DNA of 64,000 nt from Pseudonocardia halophobica (GTDB lineage: Bacteria > Actinomycetota > Actinomycetes > Mycobacteriales > Pseudonocardiaceae). Shown in pieces: positions 38,751 through 47,675 of this stretch; position 1 is the first letter of the stretch, and each line of letters begins with the position of its first letter. The notes under the pieces were generated by a model, which worked only from the letters and a program-made list of their open reading frames with translations, searched no databases and was not told the DNA's origin. The stretch spans positions 29,491-93,490 of the forward strand of contig NZ_BSFQ01000029.1 in the NCBI RefSeq assembly GCF_027922425.1. The letters are read 5' to 3'. The translations under genes and the position numbers were made by a program.

Positions 38751-41105
38751 TCAGGCCGGACGGACGAGCAGGGCGACGGGATAGCGGGACAGCAACGTCG
38801 CCAGCCGCGGCGCACTGCCGTCGACCGGGGTGTCGGTGATCATGTCGTGCCAGTCCGCGGCGCCGTCGGGCAGCGGGAGCACGGTGTCGCCCCAGCCGCC
38901 CTTCGCCTCCAGCCCGACCGGCAGCCGGGTGGCGACGGCGACGAGCCTGGGGCTGCGCGTGAACGCCACCACGTGCTCGGCCGCGTGCCCCTGCGCCGGC
39001 ACGGCGCGGTAGCCGTGGAAGAGCTCGGGCCGGTACCGCCGCAGTCGCGCCGCCGAGGCCGTGACCAGCAGCTTCGCCGCGCCCTCGGTGGTGGTGTCGT
39101 CGATGCCGGGCAGCCAGCCCTCGTCGAGGCGGGCGAGCAGCCGCTGCCGGGCCGCGAAGTCGACCGGGCGCCGGTTGTCCGGGTCGACCAGGGAGTACTC
39201 GAACAGCTCGGTGCCCTGGTAGACGTCCGGCACGCCGGGCCCGGCGAGCTGCAGGATCTTCTGCCCCAGCGAGTTCGACCAGCCGGGCGCGGAGATCCGC
39301 TCGACGAACGCGGTGATCTCGGCGACCAGCTCGTCGTCGCCCAGGACCTGCTCGGGCCACGCGGCGATCGCCGCGTCGACCTCGGGCACCGCCTCGACGT
39401 GGCTGGTGGCGAGCTTGGCCTCCTTCGACGCCTTGCCGAGGTAGGCGGCCAGCCGGTCCGCCGGGATCGGCCAGGCGCCGACCACGCTCTGCCAGGCCAG
39501 CAGCTCGAGCGAGCGCTCCGGCAGCGGGTGCCGGGCCGACCAGCGGCGCACCCGCTCGACCCACTCGCCGGGGATCTCGGCGAGCACGGCCAGCCGCGCC
39601 CGGACGTCCTCGGAGCGCTTGGTGTCGTGCGTCGACAGCGTGGTCATGGTCCGCGGCCAGCCGGACTCGCGGGCGGACAGCGCCGCGTGGAACGCGGCGG
39701 GGGAGAGGCCGAAGCGGCCCGGGTCCCCGCCGACCTCGTTGAGCGCGACGAGCCGGTTGTACCGGTAGAACGCGGTGTCCTCGACGCCCTTGGCCATGAC
39801 CATGCCGGAGGTCTGCTGCACGCGGGTGGCGAGCAGGCCCTCCGGGTCGGCGAGCATCGCCGCGTGGATGGCCTCGAGGATCGGGGCGAGGTCCGGCCGG
39901 TGCGCGCGCGCCACCGCGACCGCGGTGTCGAGCGCCTCGCGGCCCTCGGGGAGGTAGCTGCGGTAGACCGGGAAGCCGCAGAGGAACTCGGCCACGGCCT
40001 CGCGGACGCGATCCGCGGCCGGGCCCGGCTCCTCCTCGGTCGACGGCGCGGCCTCAGGCACCGGGACGAGCGCGGCGATGCGCCGCACCTCGGCGGCCAG
40101 GATCGTGTCGGCCACCTCGCGCCGGCCCTGGTGCTCGGCCGCGTGCGAGGAAACCTTGACGCCGGTGTGCTCGGCCGCGAACTGGGTGAGCAGGCCCGCG
40201 CCGGAGGGGTCGACGAACACGCCCTGGACGTCCGCGAGCGCCTCGTAGCCCGAGGTCCCGTCGACCGGCCACGAGACCGGCAGCTCCTCGCCGAGGTGCA
40301 GGATCTTCTCCACCAGCAGCCAGCGCTCCGGCCCGATCGCCTCGCGCAGCATGCGCGCGTAGCCGCCGGGGTCGGAGAGCCCGTCCGGGTGGTCGACGCG
40401 CAGCCCGATGATCGTGGGCTCCTCCTCCAGCCAGCGCAGGATCTCGCGGTGCGTGTCGGCGAAGACCTCGGGCAGCTCGACGCGCACCGCGGCCAGCGTG
40501 GACACGTCGAAGAACCGCCGGTAGGTCAGCTCCGCCGCGCCGCGCTTCCACGATACGAGCCGGTAGTGCTGCCGCTCGTGGACCTCGGCGACCGACCCGT
40601 GCTCGGTGCCGGGCGCCAGGGGAAAGGCGTGCTCGTAGTAGCGCAGCTCGCCGTCCTGCACCGAGAGCTCGGACAGGGCGTTGGCCTCGTCCGCGTCGAG
40701 GATCGGCAGCAGCAGCGGGCCGGCGGACCAGTCGATGTCGAAGTGCCCGGCCCACCGCGAGCCCTGGCCGTGCTTCAGGACGTCCCACCACCAGGGGTTG
40801 GCCTTCGGCACCTCGACGCCGACGTGGTTGGGCACCACGTCGAGCAGCATCGTCAGGTTCGCCTCGCGCAGCCGGGCCAGCAGGGCAGCCAGCCCCTCCG
40901 GCCCACCGCGCTCGGCGGAGATCCGGGTCGGGTCGACGACGTCGTACCCGTGGTTGGAGCCGGCGCCGGACTCGAGCAGCGGCGACGCGTACAGCGTGCC
41001 GATCCCGAGCCGCTCCAGGTACTCGACCAGGCCCTGCGCGTCGGCGAAGGTCTGGTCCTTCGAGAACTGCAGCCGGTACGTGGAGGAGGGGATGGGGCGC
41101 GCCAT
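38751..41105 (-). CDS. treY: Malto-oligosyltrehalose synthase TreY
   Basis: TreY rearranges the terminal alpha-1,4 bond of maltodextrins into the alpha-1,1 trehalose linkage. It has 784 residues, GH13 fold. STYRLQFSKDQTFADA, NHGYDVVDPTRIS and VVPNHVGV at the N-terminus, GLRVDHPDGLSDPGGYARML around the nucleophile, LLVEKILHLGEELP, and TTLSTHDTKRSEDVRARL are characteristic of TreY. ATG 41105 shares one base with the stop of treX (TGATG), so the two are translated together. With TreZ this completes the TreXYZ trehalose route from glycogen. Confidence 0.95.
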   Translation of the reverse strand: MARPIPSSTYRLQFSKDQTFADAQGLVEYLERLGIGTLYASPLLESGAGSNHGYDVVDPTRISAERGGPEGLAALLARLREANLTMLLDVVPNHVGVEVPKANPWWWDVLKHGQGSRWAGHFDIDWSAGPLLLPILDADEANALSELSVQDGELRYYEHAFPLAPGTEHGSVAEVHERQHYRLVSWKRGAAELTYRRFFDVSTLAAVRVELPEVFADTHREILRWLEEEPTIIGLRVDHPDGLSDPGGYARMLREAIGPERWLLVEKILHLGEELPVSWPVDGTSGYEALADVQGVFVDPSGAGLLTQFAAEHTGVKVSSHAAEHQGRREVADTILAAEVRRIAALVPVPEAAPSTEEEPGPAADRVREAVAEFLCGFPVYRSYLPEGREALDTAVAVARAHRPDLAPILEAIHAAMLADPEGLLATRVQQTSGMVMAKGVEDTAFYRYNRLVALNEVGGDPGRFGLSPAAFHAALSARESGWPRTMTTLSTHDTKRSEDVRARLAVLAEIPGEWVERVRRWSARHPLPERSLELLAWQSVVGAWPIPADRLAAYLGKASKEAKLATSHVEAVPEVDAAIAAWPEQVLGDDELVAEITAFVERISAPGWSNSLGQKILQLAGPGVPDVYQGTELFEYSLVDPDNRRPVDFAARQRLLARLDEGWLPGIDDTTTEGAAKLLVTASAARLRRYRPELFHGYRAVPAQGHAAEHVVAFTRSPRLVAVATRLPVGLEAKGGWGDTVLPLPDGAADWHDMITDTPVDGSAPRLATLLSRYPVALLVRPA

Positions 41106-43255
41106 CACACGGTCCGCTGGAGGACGAGGAGGGAGCGCGCGGGCACGGTGTGCGTCGCGCCGGCCCGGGTCATCGGCGGCTCGGCCGCGACCACGCCGGG
41201 GGCGGTCGAGAGCGTGACCACCTCGCCCGCCGCCGTGTCGACGACGATCGCCCACTCCTTGCCGTACTCCGCGGTCGGCAGGGTCACGTCGATGTCCTCC
41301 CAGTGGGCGTTGAACGCCAGCAGGAACGAGTCGTCCGTGACCCGTTCGCCGCGCGGGTCGAGGTCGGAGATGCCCTCGCCGTTGAGGAAGGCGATCACGC
41401 ACTTGCCGAAGCCGGAGTCCCAGTCGCCCTCGGTCATCTCGGTGCCGTCCGGGGTGAACCAGGCGATGTCGGCCAGGGAGTCCCGGCGGCGCGGCGCGAT
41501 CGGCCTGCCCTGGAAGAAGCGGCGGCGGCGGAACACCGGGTGCGCGTGCCGCAGCGCCGCGACGCCCGCGGTGAACCCGACGAGCCCGGCGTTCTTGCCG
41601 GCCAGCGACCAGTCCACCCAGGCGATGTCGTTGTCCTGGCAGTAGACGTTGTTGTTGCCGCCCTGGGTGCGGCCGAGCTCGTCGCCGTGCAGCAGCATCG
41701 GCACGCCCTGGCTCAGCATCAGCGTGGTGATGAAGTTGCGCTGCTGGCGGGCGCGCAGCTCCAGCACGGCCTCGTCGTCCGTGGGGCCCTCGACACCGCA
41801 GTTCCAGGAGCGGTTGTGGCTCTCGCCGTCGTTGCCGCCCTCGCCGTTGGCGTCGTTGTGCTTGTCGTTGTAGGACACCAGGTCGGCGAGGGTGAACCCG
41901 TCGTGCGCCGTGGCGAAGTTGATCGACGCGTACGGCCGCCGCCCGTCCTCCTGGTAGAGGTCGCTCGAACCGGTCAGGCGCGAGGCGAACTCGCCCAGGG
42001 TGCCCGGCTCGCCGCGCCAGAAGTCCCGCACCGTGTCGCGGTACTTGCCGTTCCACTCCGTCCACAGCGGCGGGAAGTTGCCGACCTGGTACCCGCCGGG
42101 ACCGACGTCCCACGGCTCGGCGATCAGCTTCACCTGCGAGATCACCGGGTCCTGCTGCACGAGGTCGAAGAACACGCTCAGCCGGTCGACGTCGTAGAAC
42201 TCGCGGGCGAGGGTGGAGGCGAGGTCGAAGCGGAAGCCGTCGACGTGCATCTCCGTGACCCAGTAGCGCAGCGAGTCCATGATCAGCTGCAGGGTGTGGG
42301 GGTTGCGCACGTTGAGCGAGTTACCCGTGCCCGTGTAGTCCATGTAGTAGCGCGGGTCGTCCTCGACCAGCCGGTAGTAGGCGTGGTTGTCGATGCCGCG
42401 CAGGGACAGCGTCGGGCCCATGTCCGAGCCCTCGGCGGTGTGGTTGTAGACGACGTCGAGGATGACTTCGATGCCCGCCTCGTGCAGGTCCCGCACCATC
42501 GCCTTGAACTCGTGCACCTGCGAGCCCGGGCGGGAGCCGCGCATCGTGTACGCGTGGTGCGGGGCGAGGAAGGCCAGGGTGTTGTAGCCCCAGTAGTTGG
42601 AGAGGCCCTTCTCCTGCAGGTGGTGGTCGTTGAGGAACTCGTGCACCGGCATGAGCTCCACCGCCGTGACCCCGAGCCGCTGCAGGTGCTCGATCATCAC
42701 CGGGTGCGCCAGGCCGGCGTAGGTGCCGCGCAGCTCCTCGGGGATGTCCGGGTGCGCGATCGTGAGCCCGCGGACGTGCGCCTCGTAGATGACGGTCTCG
42801 TGGTAGGGGATCTTCGGCGGGCGGTCCGAGCCCCAGTCGAAGTACGGGTTGACCACCACGGACTTGGGCACGAACGGCGCCGAGTCCCGGTCGTTGCGCG
42901 ACAGCGGGTCGCCGAAGTTGTAGCCGAAGACGGCCTCGTCCCACTTCACCGGCCCGTCGATCGCCTTGGCGTACGGGTCGATCAGCAGCTTCTTCGGGTT
43001 GCACCGCAAGCCCTGCGCCGGGTCGTACGGGCCGTGCACCCGGTAGCCGTACCGCTGCCCGGGCTCGACGGTCGGTAGGTAGGCGTGCCAGACGAAGCCG
43101 TCGACCTCGGTGAGCGCGACCTTCGTCTCCTTGCCGCGCGGGCTGAACAGGCAGAGCTCGACCTTCTCGGCGGCCTCGGAGAACAAGGCGAAGTTCGTCC
43201 CGGCCCCGTCGTAGCTCGCACCCAGCGGGTACGGGTTGCCCGGCCACGGACGCAT
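41105..43255 (-). CDS. treX: Glycogen debranching enzyme TreX/GlgX
   Basis: TreX cleaves alpha-1,6 branches of glycogen to give linear maltodextrins for TreY. It has 716 residues, GH13 fold with a CBM48 domain first (PYPLGASYDGAGTNFALFSE). The catalytic set is DGFRFDLAS (nucleophile Asp), LIAEPWDVGPGGYQVG (acid/base Glu) and ATAHDGFTLADLVSYN (third Asp). HGDELGRTQGGNNNVYCQDN is typical of GlgX. ATG 43255 is the first gene of treX-treY. Substrate breadth (branched glycogen or limit dextrin) cannot be told. Confidence 0.95.
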   Translation of the reverse strand: MRPWPGNPYPLGASYDGAGTNFALFSEAAEKVELCLFSPRGKETKVALTEVDGFVWHAYLPTVEPGQRYGYRVHGPYDPAQGLRCNPKKLLIDPYAKAIDGPVKWDEAVFGYNFGDPLSRNDRDSAPFVPKSVVVNPYFDWGSDRPPKIPYHETVIYEAHVRGLTIAHPDIPEELRGTYAGLAHPVMIEHLQRLGVTAVELMPVHEFLNDHHLQEKGLSNYWGYNTLAFLAPHHAYTMRGSRPGSQVHEFKAMVRDLHEAGIEVILDVVYNHTAEGSDMGPTLSLRGIDNHAYYRLVEDDPRYYMDYTGTGNSLNVRNPHTLQLIMDSLRYWVTEMHVDGFRFDLASTLAREFYDVDRLSVFFDLVQQDPVISQVKLIAEPWDVGPGGYQVGNFPPLWTEWNGKYRDTVRDFWRGEPGTLGEFASRLTGSSDLYQEDGRRPYASINFATAHDGFTLADLVSYNDKHNDANGEGGNDGESHNRSWNCGVEGPTDDEAVLELRARQQRNFITTLMLSQGVPMLLHGDELGRTQGGNNNVYCQDNDIAWVDWSLAGKNAGLVGFTAGVAALRHAHPVFRRRRFFQGRPIAPRRRDSLADIAWFTPDGTEMTEGDWDSGFGKCVIAFLNGEGISDLDPRGERVTDDSFLLAFNAHWEDIDVTLPTAEYGKEWAIVVDTAAGEVVTLSTAPGVVAAEPPMTRAGATHTVPARSLLVLQRTV

Positions 43256-43344
43256 GCGATCCCTACTTCCCGGCGGGTGCCCGCCGACCGTCTCGGTTGT
43301 CCTTCGGTGGTGGAGGAACCCGGCAACGCTACCGGGGGCGCGGG

Positions 43345-43812
43345 TCAGGAGTCGGCGAGCCGCGCGGGGAAGCCGCCCGTCGCGACGGGGCTCCACCGGG
43401 TGGGTGTGACGCGGATCAACGCCTTGCCCTGGTCCCGCATCGCCTGCCGGTACTCGTCCCAGTCCGGGTGCTCGCCGGAGATGGCGCGGAAGTAGTCGAC
43501 CAGCGGCTCGACGGCCTCCGGCAGGGTGATCAGCTCGGCGTCCCCGTCGACCTGGACCCACGGGCCGTTGAACTCGTCCGACAGCACGATCACGGAGGCG
43601 GTGCCGGTGCGGGCGACGTTGCGTGCCTTGGCCCGCTCGGGGTAGGTCGACACCACGATCCGGCCCTCCGCGTCGACCCCCGCGGTGACCGGGGAGCCCT
43701 GGACCCCGCCGTCCGACCGGGTGGTGAGCAGGACGACCTTGTGCCGCGGGCGGAGGAACTCCAGGAGCTCCTCGCGCTCGACGGGGGTGTTCGTGGCGAT
43801 CGTGCGGGGCAT
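43345..43812 (-). CDS. PPOX-class F420-dependent oxidoreductase
   Basis: A 155-residue split-barrel flavin/deazaflavin protein. VEREELLEFLRPRHKVVLLT, SPVTAGVDAEGRIVVSTYPE and KARNVARTGTASVIVLSDE match the PPOX class F420-dependent (TIGR03618-like) family of actinobacteria. Such proteins use reduced F420 for reduction of small molecules or serve as cofactor-binding proteins; the substrate is unknown. ATG 43812 is 7 nt after a TAGAGT hexamer on the minus strand, so it is probably a leaderless transcript. It is divergent from the HIT gene. Confidence 0.85.
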   Translation of the reverse strand: MPRTIATNTPVEREELLEFLRPRHKVVLLTTRSDGGVQGSPVTAGVDAEGRIVVSTYPERAKARNVARTGTASVIVLSDEFNGPWVQVDGDAELITLPEAVEPLVDYFRAISGEHPDWDEYRQAMRDQGKALIRVTPTRWSPVATGGFPARLADS

Positions 43813-43819
43813 GGCGGGA

Positions 43820-43825
43820 ACTCTA
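43820..43825 (-). promoter_or_regulatory. -10 element of the F420-type oxidoreductase gene, leaderless type
   Basis: TAGAGT on the minus strand, 7 nt before ATG 43812. Confidence 0.6.
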
Positions 43826-43868
43826 GGAGAGCGGACCGGCGACCGCCCCCGGTACGGCCGCGGGCCGG

Positions 43869-43874
43869 TAGGGT
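43869..43874 (+). promoter_or_regulatory. -10 element of HIT gene
   Basis: TAGGGT, 5 nt before GTG 43880 and 8 nt before ATG 43883; either start would be nearly leaderless. Confidence 0.5.
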
Positions 43875-43882
43875 CCGCCGTG

Positions 43883-44320
43883 ATGAGCACCGTGTTCACG
43901 AAGATCATCGACGGCGAGCTGCCCGGCCGGTTCGTCTGGTCGGACGAGCGCTGCGCCGGGTTCCTGTCGATCAACCCGCTCGGCCCGGGCCACACGCTGG
44001 TCGTGCCGCGGGAGGAGGTCGACCACTGGGTCGACGCCGACCCGGACCTGGTCGCGCACCTCACCGGCGTCTGCCACACGATCGCCAAGGCGGTCGAGGC
44101 GATCTGGCAGCCCCCGCGCGTCGGCTTCCTGGTCGCCGGTTTCGAGGTCCCGCACCTGCACCTGCACGTGTTCCCAGCCTGGGACATGCGGGCGTTCGAC
44201 TTCGCGAACGCGGCCAAGTCGGTCGACGACGCCGAGCAGGACGGGATCGCCGAGCGGCTGCGCACCACCCTGCGCGAGGCCGGCCACGGCGACCGCGTGG
44301 CCACCAGCGGGAAGCTCTAG
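43883..44320 (+). CDS. HIT-family nucleotide hydrolase
   Basis: A 145-residue HIT-domain protein. STVFTKIIDGELPGRFVWSD opens it, and LGPGHTLVVPREEVDHW precedes the catalytic histidine triad EVPHLHLHVFPA (HxHxH). It should cleave nucleoside phosphoramidates or adenylylated substrates. GTG 43880 directly before ATG 43883 is an equally possible start; both fit the TAGGGT promoter upstream. The histidine phosphatase gene begins 3 nt after its stop, so the two form an operon. Confidence 0.89.
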   Translation: MSTVFTKIIDGELPGRFVWSDERCAGFLSINPLGPGHTLVVPREEVDHWVDADPDLVAHLTGVCHTIAKAVEAIWQPPRVGFLVAGFEVPHLHLHVFPAWDMRAFDFANAAKSVDDAEQDGIAERLRTTLREAGHGDRVATSGKL

Positions 44321-44323
44321 ACG

Positions 44324-44944
44324 ATGCGGCTGGTCCTGGTCCGGCACGGGCTGCCGGACCGGGTCGACGGGGCGCCCGAGGCGCCGGTCCGGGCCGATCC
44401 CGCGCTCACCGAGCTGGGCCTGCGGCAGGCCGAGCGGGTGGTCGACGCCCTGGCCGGCGAGCCGGTCGACGCCGTCTACGCGAGCACCATGGCCCGGGCG
44501 CGGCAGACCGCCGAGCCGCTCGCCCGGGCCCGCGGCCTCACGGTCCGCACCGTGCACGACCTGCGCGAGTACGACGCCGACGAGCAGCAGTACCTGCCGG
44601 TGCACCTGCTGGCCCAGGAGAACCCCGAGGAGTGGCGGCGGATGGTCGAGGGGCACCTGCCGGAGCACGTCGACGTCCCGGCCTTCCGGGCGCGGGTCGT
44701 CGCGGCGCTGGAGGAGGTCATCGCGGCGCACCCGGGCCGCGGGACCGCGGTGGTCTTCGCGCACGCCGGCGTGATCAACGTCTACCTCGGGCACCTGCTC
44801 GGGATCGAGCGGCCGCTGCCCTTCCCGCTCGACTACACCGGCCTGACCAGGGTCGTCGCCCGGCGGGACGGGGTCCGCAAGCCGTGGACGGTCAACGAGC
44901 TGGGCCACGTCGCCGACCTCCTGGAGCCGGCCGCCCGCACGTGA
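44324..44944 (+). CDS. Histidine phosphatase (phosphoglycerate mutase-like) family protein
   Basis: A 206-residue enzyme with the catalytic motif LVLVRHGLPDRV (His of the RHG motif), YASTMARARQTAEPLARARG, the second His in VVFAHAGVINVYLGHLLG, and acidic residues around HDLREYDAD. Family members dephosphorylate sugars, nucleotides or proteins; the substrate is not predictable. It is 3 nt downstream of the HIT gene and 63 nt upstream of dxs. Confidence 0.86.
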   Translation: MRLVLVRHGLPDRVDGAPEAPVRADPALTELGLRQAERVVDALAGEPVDAVYASTMARARQTAEPLARARGLTVRTVHDLREYDADEQQYLPVHLLAQENPEEWRRMVEGHLPEHVDVPAFRARVVAALEEVIAAHPGRGTAVVFAHAGVINVYLGHLLGIERPLPFPLDYTGLTRVVARRDGVRKPWTVNELGHVADLLEPAART

Positions 44945-44994
44945 CCGTCGCGTCACGCCCGGTGTCCGGCGGGCCCCGGTCTGGCCACCGCTCG

Positions 44995-45000
44995 TAGAGT
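44995..45000 (+). promoter_or_regulatory. -10 element of dxs, leaderless type
   Basis: TAGAGT, 7 nt before GTG 45008. This selects GTG 45008 over GTG 44999. Confidence 0.6.
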
Positions 45001-45007
45001 GGCGGAC

Positions 45008-46987
45008 GTGAGCGTGCAGCCATCCTCCGTTCTGTCGTCGATCCGGGGCCCGGCCGACCTCAAGCGGCTCGGCCCCGACGCGCTGGCCGGGCTGGCGTCG
45101 GAGATCAGGGACTTCCTGGTCAGCGCGGTGTCCCGGACCGGCGGGCACCTCGGCCCCAACCTCGGCGTGATCGAGCTGACGATCGCCGTGCACCGGGTGT
45201 TCGACTCCCCGCGGGACACATTGATCTGGGACACCGGGCACCAGGCCTACGTCCACAAGCTGCTCACCGGCCGTCAGGAGGGCTGGGACCGGCTGAAGAA
45301 GACGGGCGGGCTGTCCGGCTACCCGAGCCGGACCGAGAGCGTGCACGACCACGTGGAGTCCAGCCACGCGTCGTCGTCGCTGTCCTGGGCGGACGGGCTC
45401 GCCCGGGCGTACTCGCTCACCGGCCAGCAGCGGCACGTCGTGGCCGTGATCGGCGACGGCGCGCTGACCGGCGGCATGGCCTGGGAGGCGCTCAACAACA
45501 TCGCCGCGGCCAGGGACCGCAACGTCGTCGTCGTGGTCAACGACAACGGCCGCTCCTACGCGCCCACGATCGGCGGTCTCGCCGACCGGCTGGCCACGCT
45601 CCGGCTGCAGCCGGGCTACGAGAAGCTGCTCGAGGCCGGCAAGCACACGCTGCGCGGCACGCCGGTCGTCGGCCCCGCGGTCTACGCCGGGCTGCACGCG
45701 CTCAAGGCCGGCCTCAAGGACGCGATCAGCCCGCAGGAGCTGTTCGCCGACCTCGGCCTGAAGTACTTCGGCCCGGTCGACGGGCACGACGTGGCCGCCA
45801 TGGAGTCCGCGCTGCGCCGCGCCCGGCACTTCGGCGGCCCGGTCGTGGTGCACGCGGTGACCCGCAAGGGCAACGGCTACGCCCCGGCCGAGAACGACGA
45901 GGCCGAACAGATGCACAGCCCGTCGGCCTTCGACCCGGAGACGGGCCTGCCGACCGGCCCGAAGACCACCGGCTGGACCAGCGTGTTCGCCGACGAGCTG
46001 GTCCGGCTCGGCGCCGAGCGGCCCGATCTCGTCGCGATCACCGCGGCGATGCTGGGCCCGACCGGGCTGGCGAAGTTCCAGCAGGAGTTCCCGGAGCGCT
46101 GCGTCGACGTCGGGATCGCCGAGCAGCACGCGCTCACCTCGGCGGCCGGCCTCGCCCGCGGCGGGATGCACCCGGTGGTCGCGGTCTACTCGACCTTCCT
46201 CAACCGCGCGTTCGACCAGCTGATGATGGACGTCGCGCTGCACCGCGAGGCCGTCACGCTGGTGCTCGACCGGGCCGGCGTCACCGGCAACGACGGGCCC
46301 TCGCACAACGGCATGTGGGACCTGTCGATCCTCGGTGTGGTGCCGGGCATCCGGGTCGCCGCGCCGCGCGACGCGGCCACGCTGCGGGAGGAGCTGGGCG
46401 AGGCCGTCGCCGTGGCCGACGGGCCCACCGCCCTGCGGTTCCCGAAGGGCCCGGTCATCGAGTCGGTCCCGGCGGTGCGCCGGGCCGGCACCGTCGACGT
46501 GCTGCGCGAGGACCGGGTCAACGGGACCGCGCCGTCCGTGCTGATGGTGTGCGTGGGCGCGTTCGGGGAGCTGGGTGTCGAGGCGGCCGAGCGGCTCGCC
46601 CGCCAGGGCGTGTCCGTCACCGTCGTCGACCCGCGGTGGGTGCTGCCCGTGCCGCCGGAGCTGGTCGAGATGGCGCGGGCGCACCAGCTCGTCGTCACCG
46701 TGGCCGACGCCGGCCGGCACGGCGGGTTCGGTTCGGCCCTGGCCGACGCGCTGCGCACCGCCGAGGTCGACGTCCCGCAGCGGGACGTGGCCCTGCCGCA
46801 GGAGTTCCTCGAGCACGGCGCCCGATCGGACGTGCTGGCCGCCGTGGGGCTCACCGCGCAGGACGTCGCCCGCCGGGTCACCGAGTGGGCCGTGAAGGTG
46901 CCGGGCTGCCTGCCCGCCGGGCCGGTGGTGGAGTCCGCCGGCGCCGTGCCGGAGCCCGGCGAGGTGTCGGGCGAGCAGGCGGGCTGA
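45008..46987 (+). CDS. dxs: 1-deoxy-D-xylulose-5-phosphate synthase
   Basis: Dxs makes DXP from pyruvate and GAP with thiamine diphosphate, the entry to the MEP isoprenoid pathway. It has 659 residues. GHLGPNLGVIELTIAVHRVF, the ThDP motif GDGALTGGMAWEALNN, LGLKYFGPVDGHD, DVGIAEQHALTSAAGLA and VAVYSTFLNRAFDQ are all present. The stop TGA shares its A with the start of the response regulator gene (TGATG), so dxs and a two-component system are directly coupled, which is unusual. Confidence 0.95.
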   Translation: MSVQPSSVLSSIRGPADLKRLGPDALAGLASEIRDFLVSAVSRTGGHLGPNLGVIELTIAVHRVFDSPRDTLIWDTGHQAYVHKLLTGRQEGWDRLKKTGGLSGYPSRTESVHDHVESSHASSSLSWADGLARAYSLTGQQRHVVAVIGDGALTGGMAWEALNNIAAARDRNVVVVVNDNGRSYAPTIGGLADRLATLRLQPGYEKLLEAGKHTLRGTPVVGPAVYAGLHALKAGLKDAISPQELFADLGLKYFGPVDGHDVAAMESALRRARHFGGPVVVHAVTRKGNGYAPAENDEAEQMHSPSAFDPETGLPTGPKTTGWTSVFADELVRLGAERPDLVAITAAMLGPTGLAKFQQEFPERCVDVGIAEQHALTSAAGLARGGMHPVVAVYSTFLNRAFDQLMMDVALHREAVTLVLDRAGVTGNDGPSHNGMWDLSILGVVPGIRVAAPRDAATLREELGEAVAVADGPTALRFPKGPVIESVPAVRRAGTVDVLREDRVNGTAPSVLMVCVGAFGELGVEAAERLARQGVSVTVVDPRWVLPVPPELVEMARAHQLVVTVADAGRHGGFGSALADALRTAEVDVPQRDVALPQEFLEHGARSDVLAAVGLTAQDVARRVTEWAVKVPGCLPAGPVVESAGAVPEPGEVSGEQAG

Positions 46988-47652
46988 TGCGCGTCCTGGT
47001 CGTCGAGGACGAGGCCCCGCTGGCCGAGGCGGTCGCGCGCGGCCTGCGCCGGGAGGGCATGGCGGTCGACGTCGCGCTCGACGGCGACACCGGGCACGAG
47101 AAGTCCTCGATCACCCGCTACGACGTCGTCGTGCTGGACCGGGACCTGCCCGGCATGCCCGGCGACGACCTCTGCGCGGCCATCGTGGGCGGGGGCGGCA
47201 CCACCCGCGTCCTCATGCTCACCGCCAGCGGCACGCTGGAGGACAAGGTCGACGGCCTGTCCCGCGGCGCGGACGACTACCTCGCCAAGCCCTTCGACTT
47301 CCCGGAGCTGGTCGCCCGGGTGCGGGCGTTGGGACGGCGGTCCGCCCCCGCGGTCCCGCCGGTGCTGGTGGCCGGGGACGTCGCCCTCGACCCCGCGCGG
47401 CGCACCGTGACCCGCGCGGCGTCGCCGGTCGAGCTGACCCGCAAGGAGTTCGGCGTCCTCGAGGTGCTGATGGGCGCCGGCGGCGCGGTCGTGTCCAGCG
47501 AGGAGCTGCTCGAGCGGGTGTGGGACGAGAACGCCGACCCCTTCACCACCACGGTCCGGGTCACGGTCATGACGTTGCGCAAGAAGCTCGGTGAGCCCGG
47601 CGTGATCGAGACCGTGGTCGGCGCCGGGTACCGGGTGCCCTCCGCCGGCTGA
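46987..47652 (+). CDS. OmpR/PhoB-type response regulator
   Basis: A 221-residue response regulator. The receiver domain has the acidic pair near E7-D8, phosphoacceptor D51 (VVVLDRDLPGMPG), T79 (LMLTAS) and K101 (DDYLAKPFDFPELVARVR). A winged-helix effector domain follows (about 128-218: ELTRKEFGVLEVLMGAGG, TVRVTVMTLRKKLG). ATG 46987 overlaps the dxs stop by one base and the histidine kinase follows 23 nt later, so these two are its likely partner pair. The signal and targets are unknown. Confidence 0.92.
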   Translation: MRVLVVEDEAPLAEAVARGLRREGMAVDVALDGDTGHEKSSITRYDVVVLDRDLPGMPGDDLCAAIVGGGGTTRVLMLTASGTLEDKVDGLSRGADDYLAKPFDFPELVARVRALGRRSAPAVPPVLVAGDVALDPARRTVTRAASPVELTRKEFGVLEVLMGAGGAVVSSEELLERVWDENADPFTTTVRVTVMTLRKKLGEPGVIETVVGAGYRVPSAG

Positions 47653-47675
47653 CGGGCGGCCGGGGGGAGGGCGCC

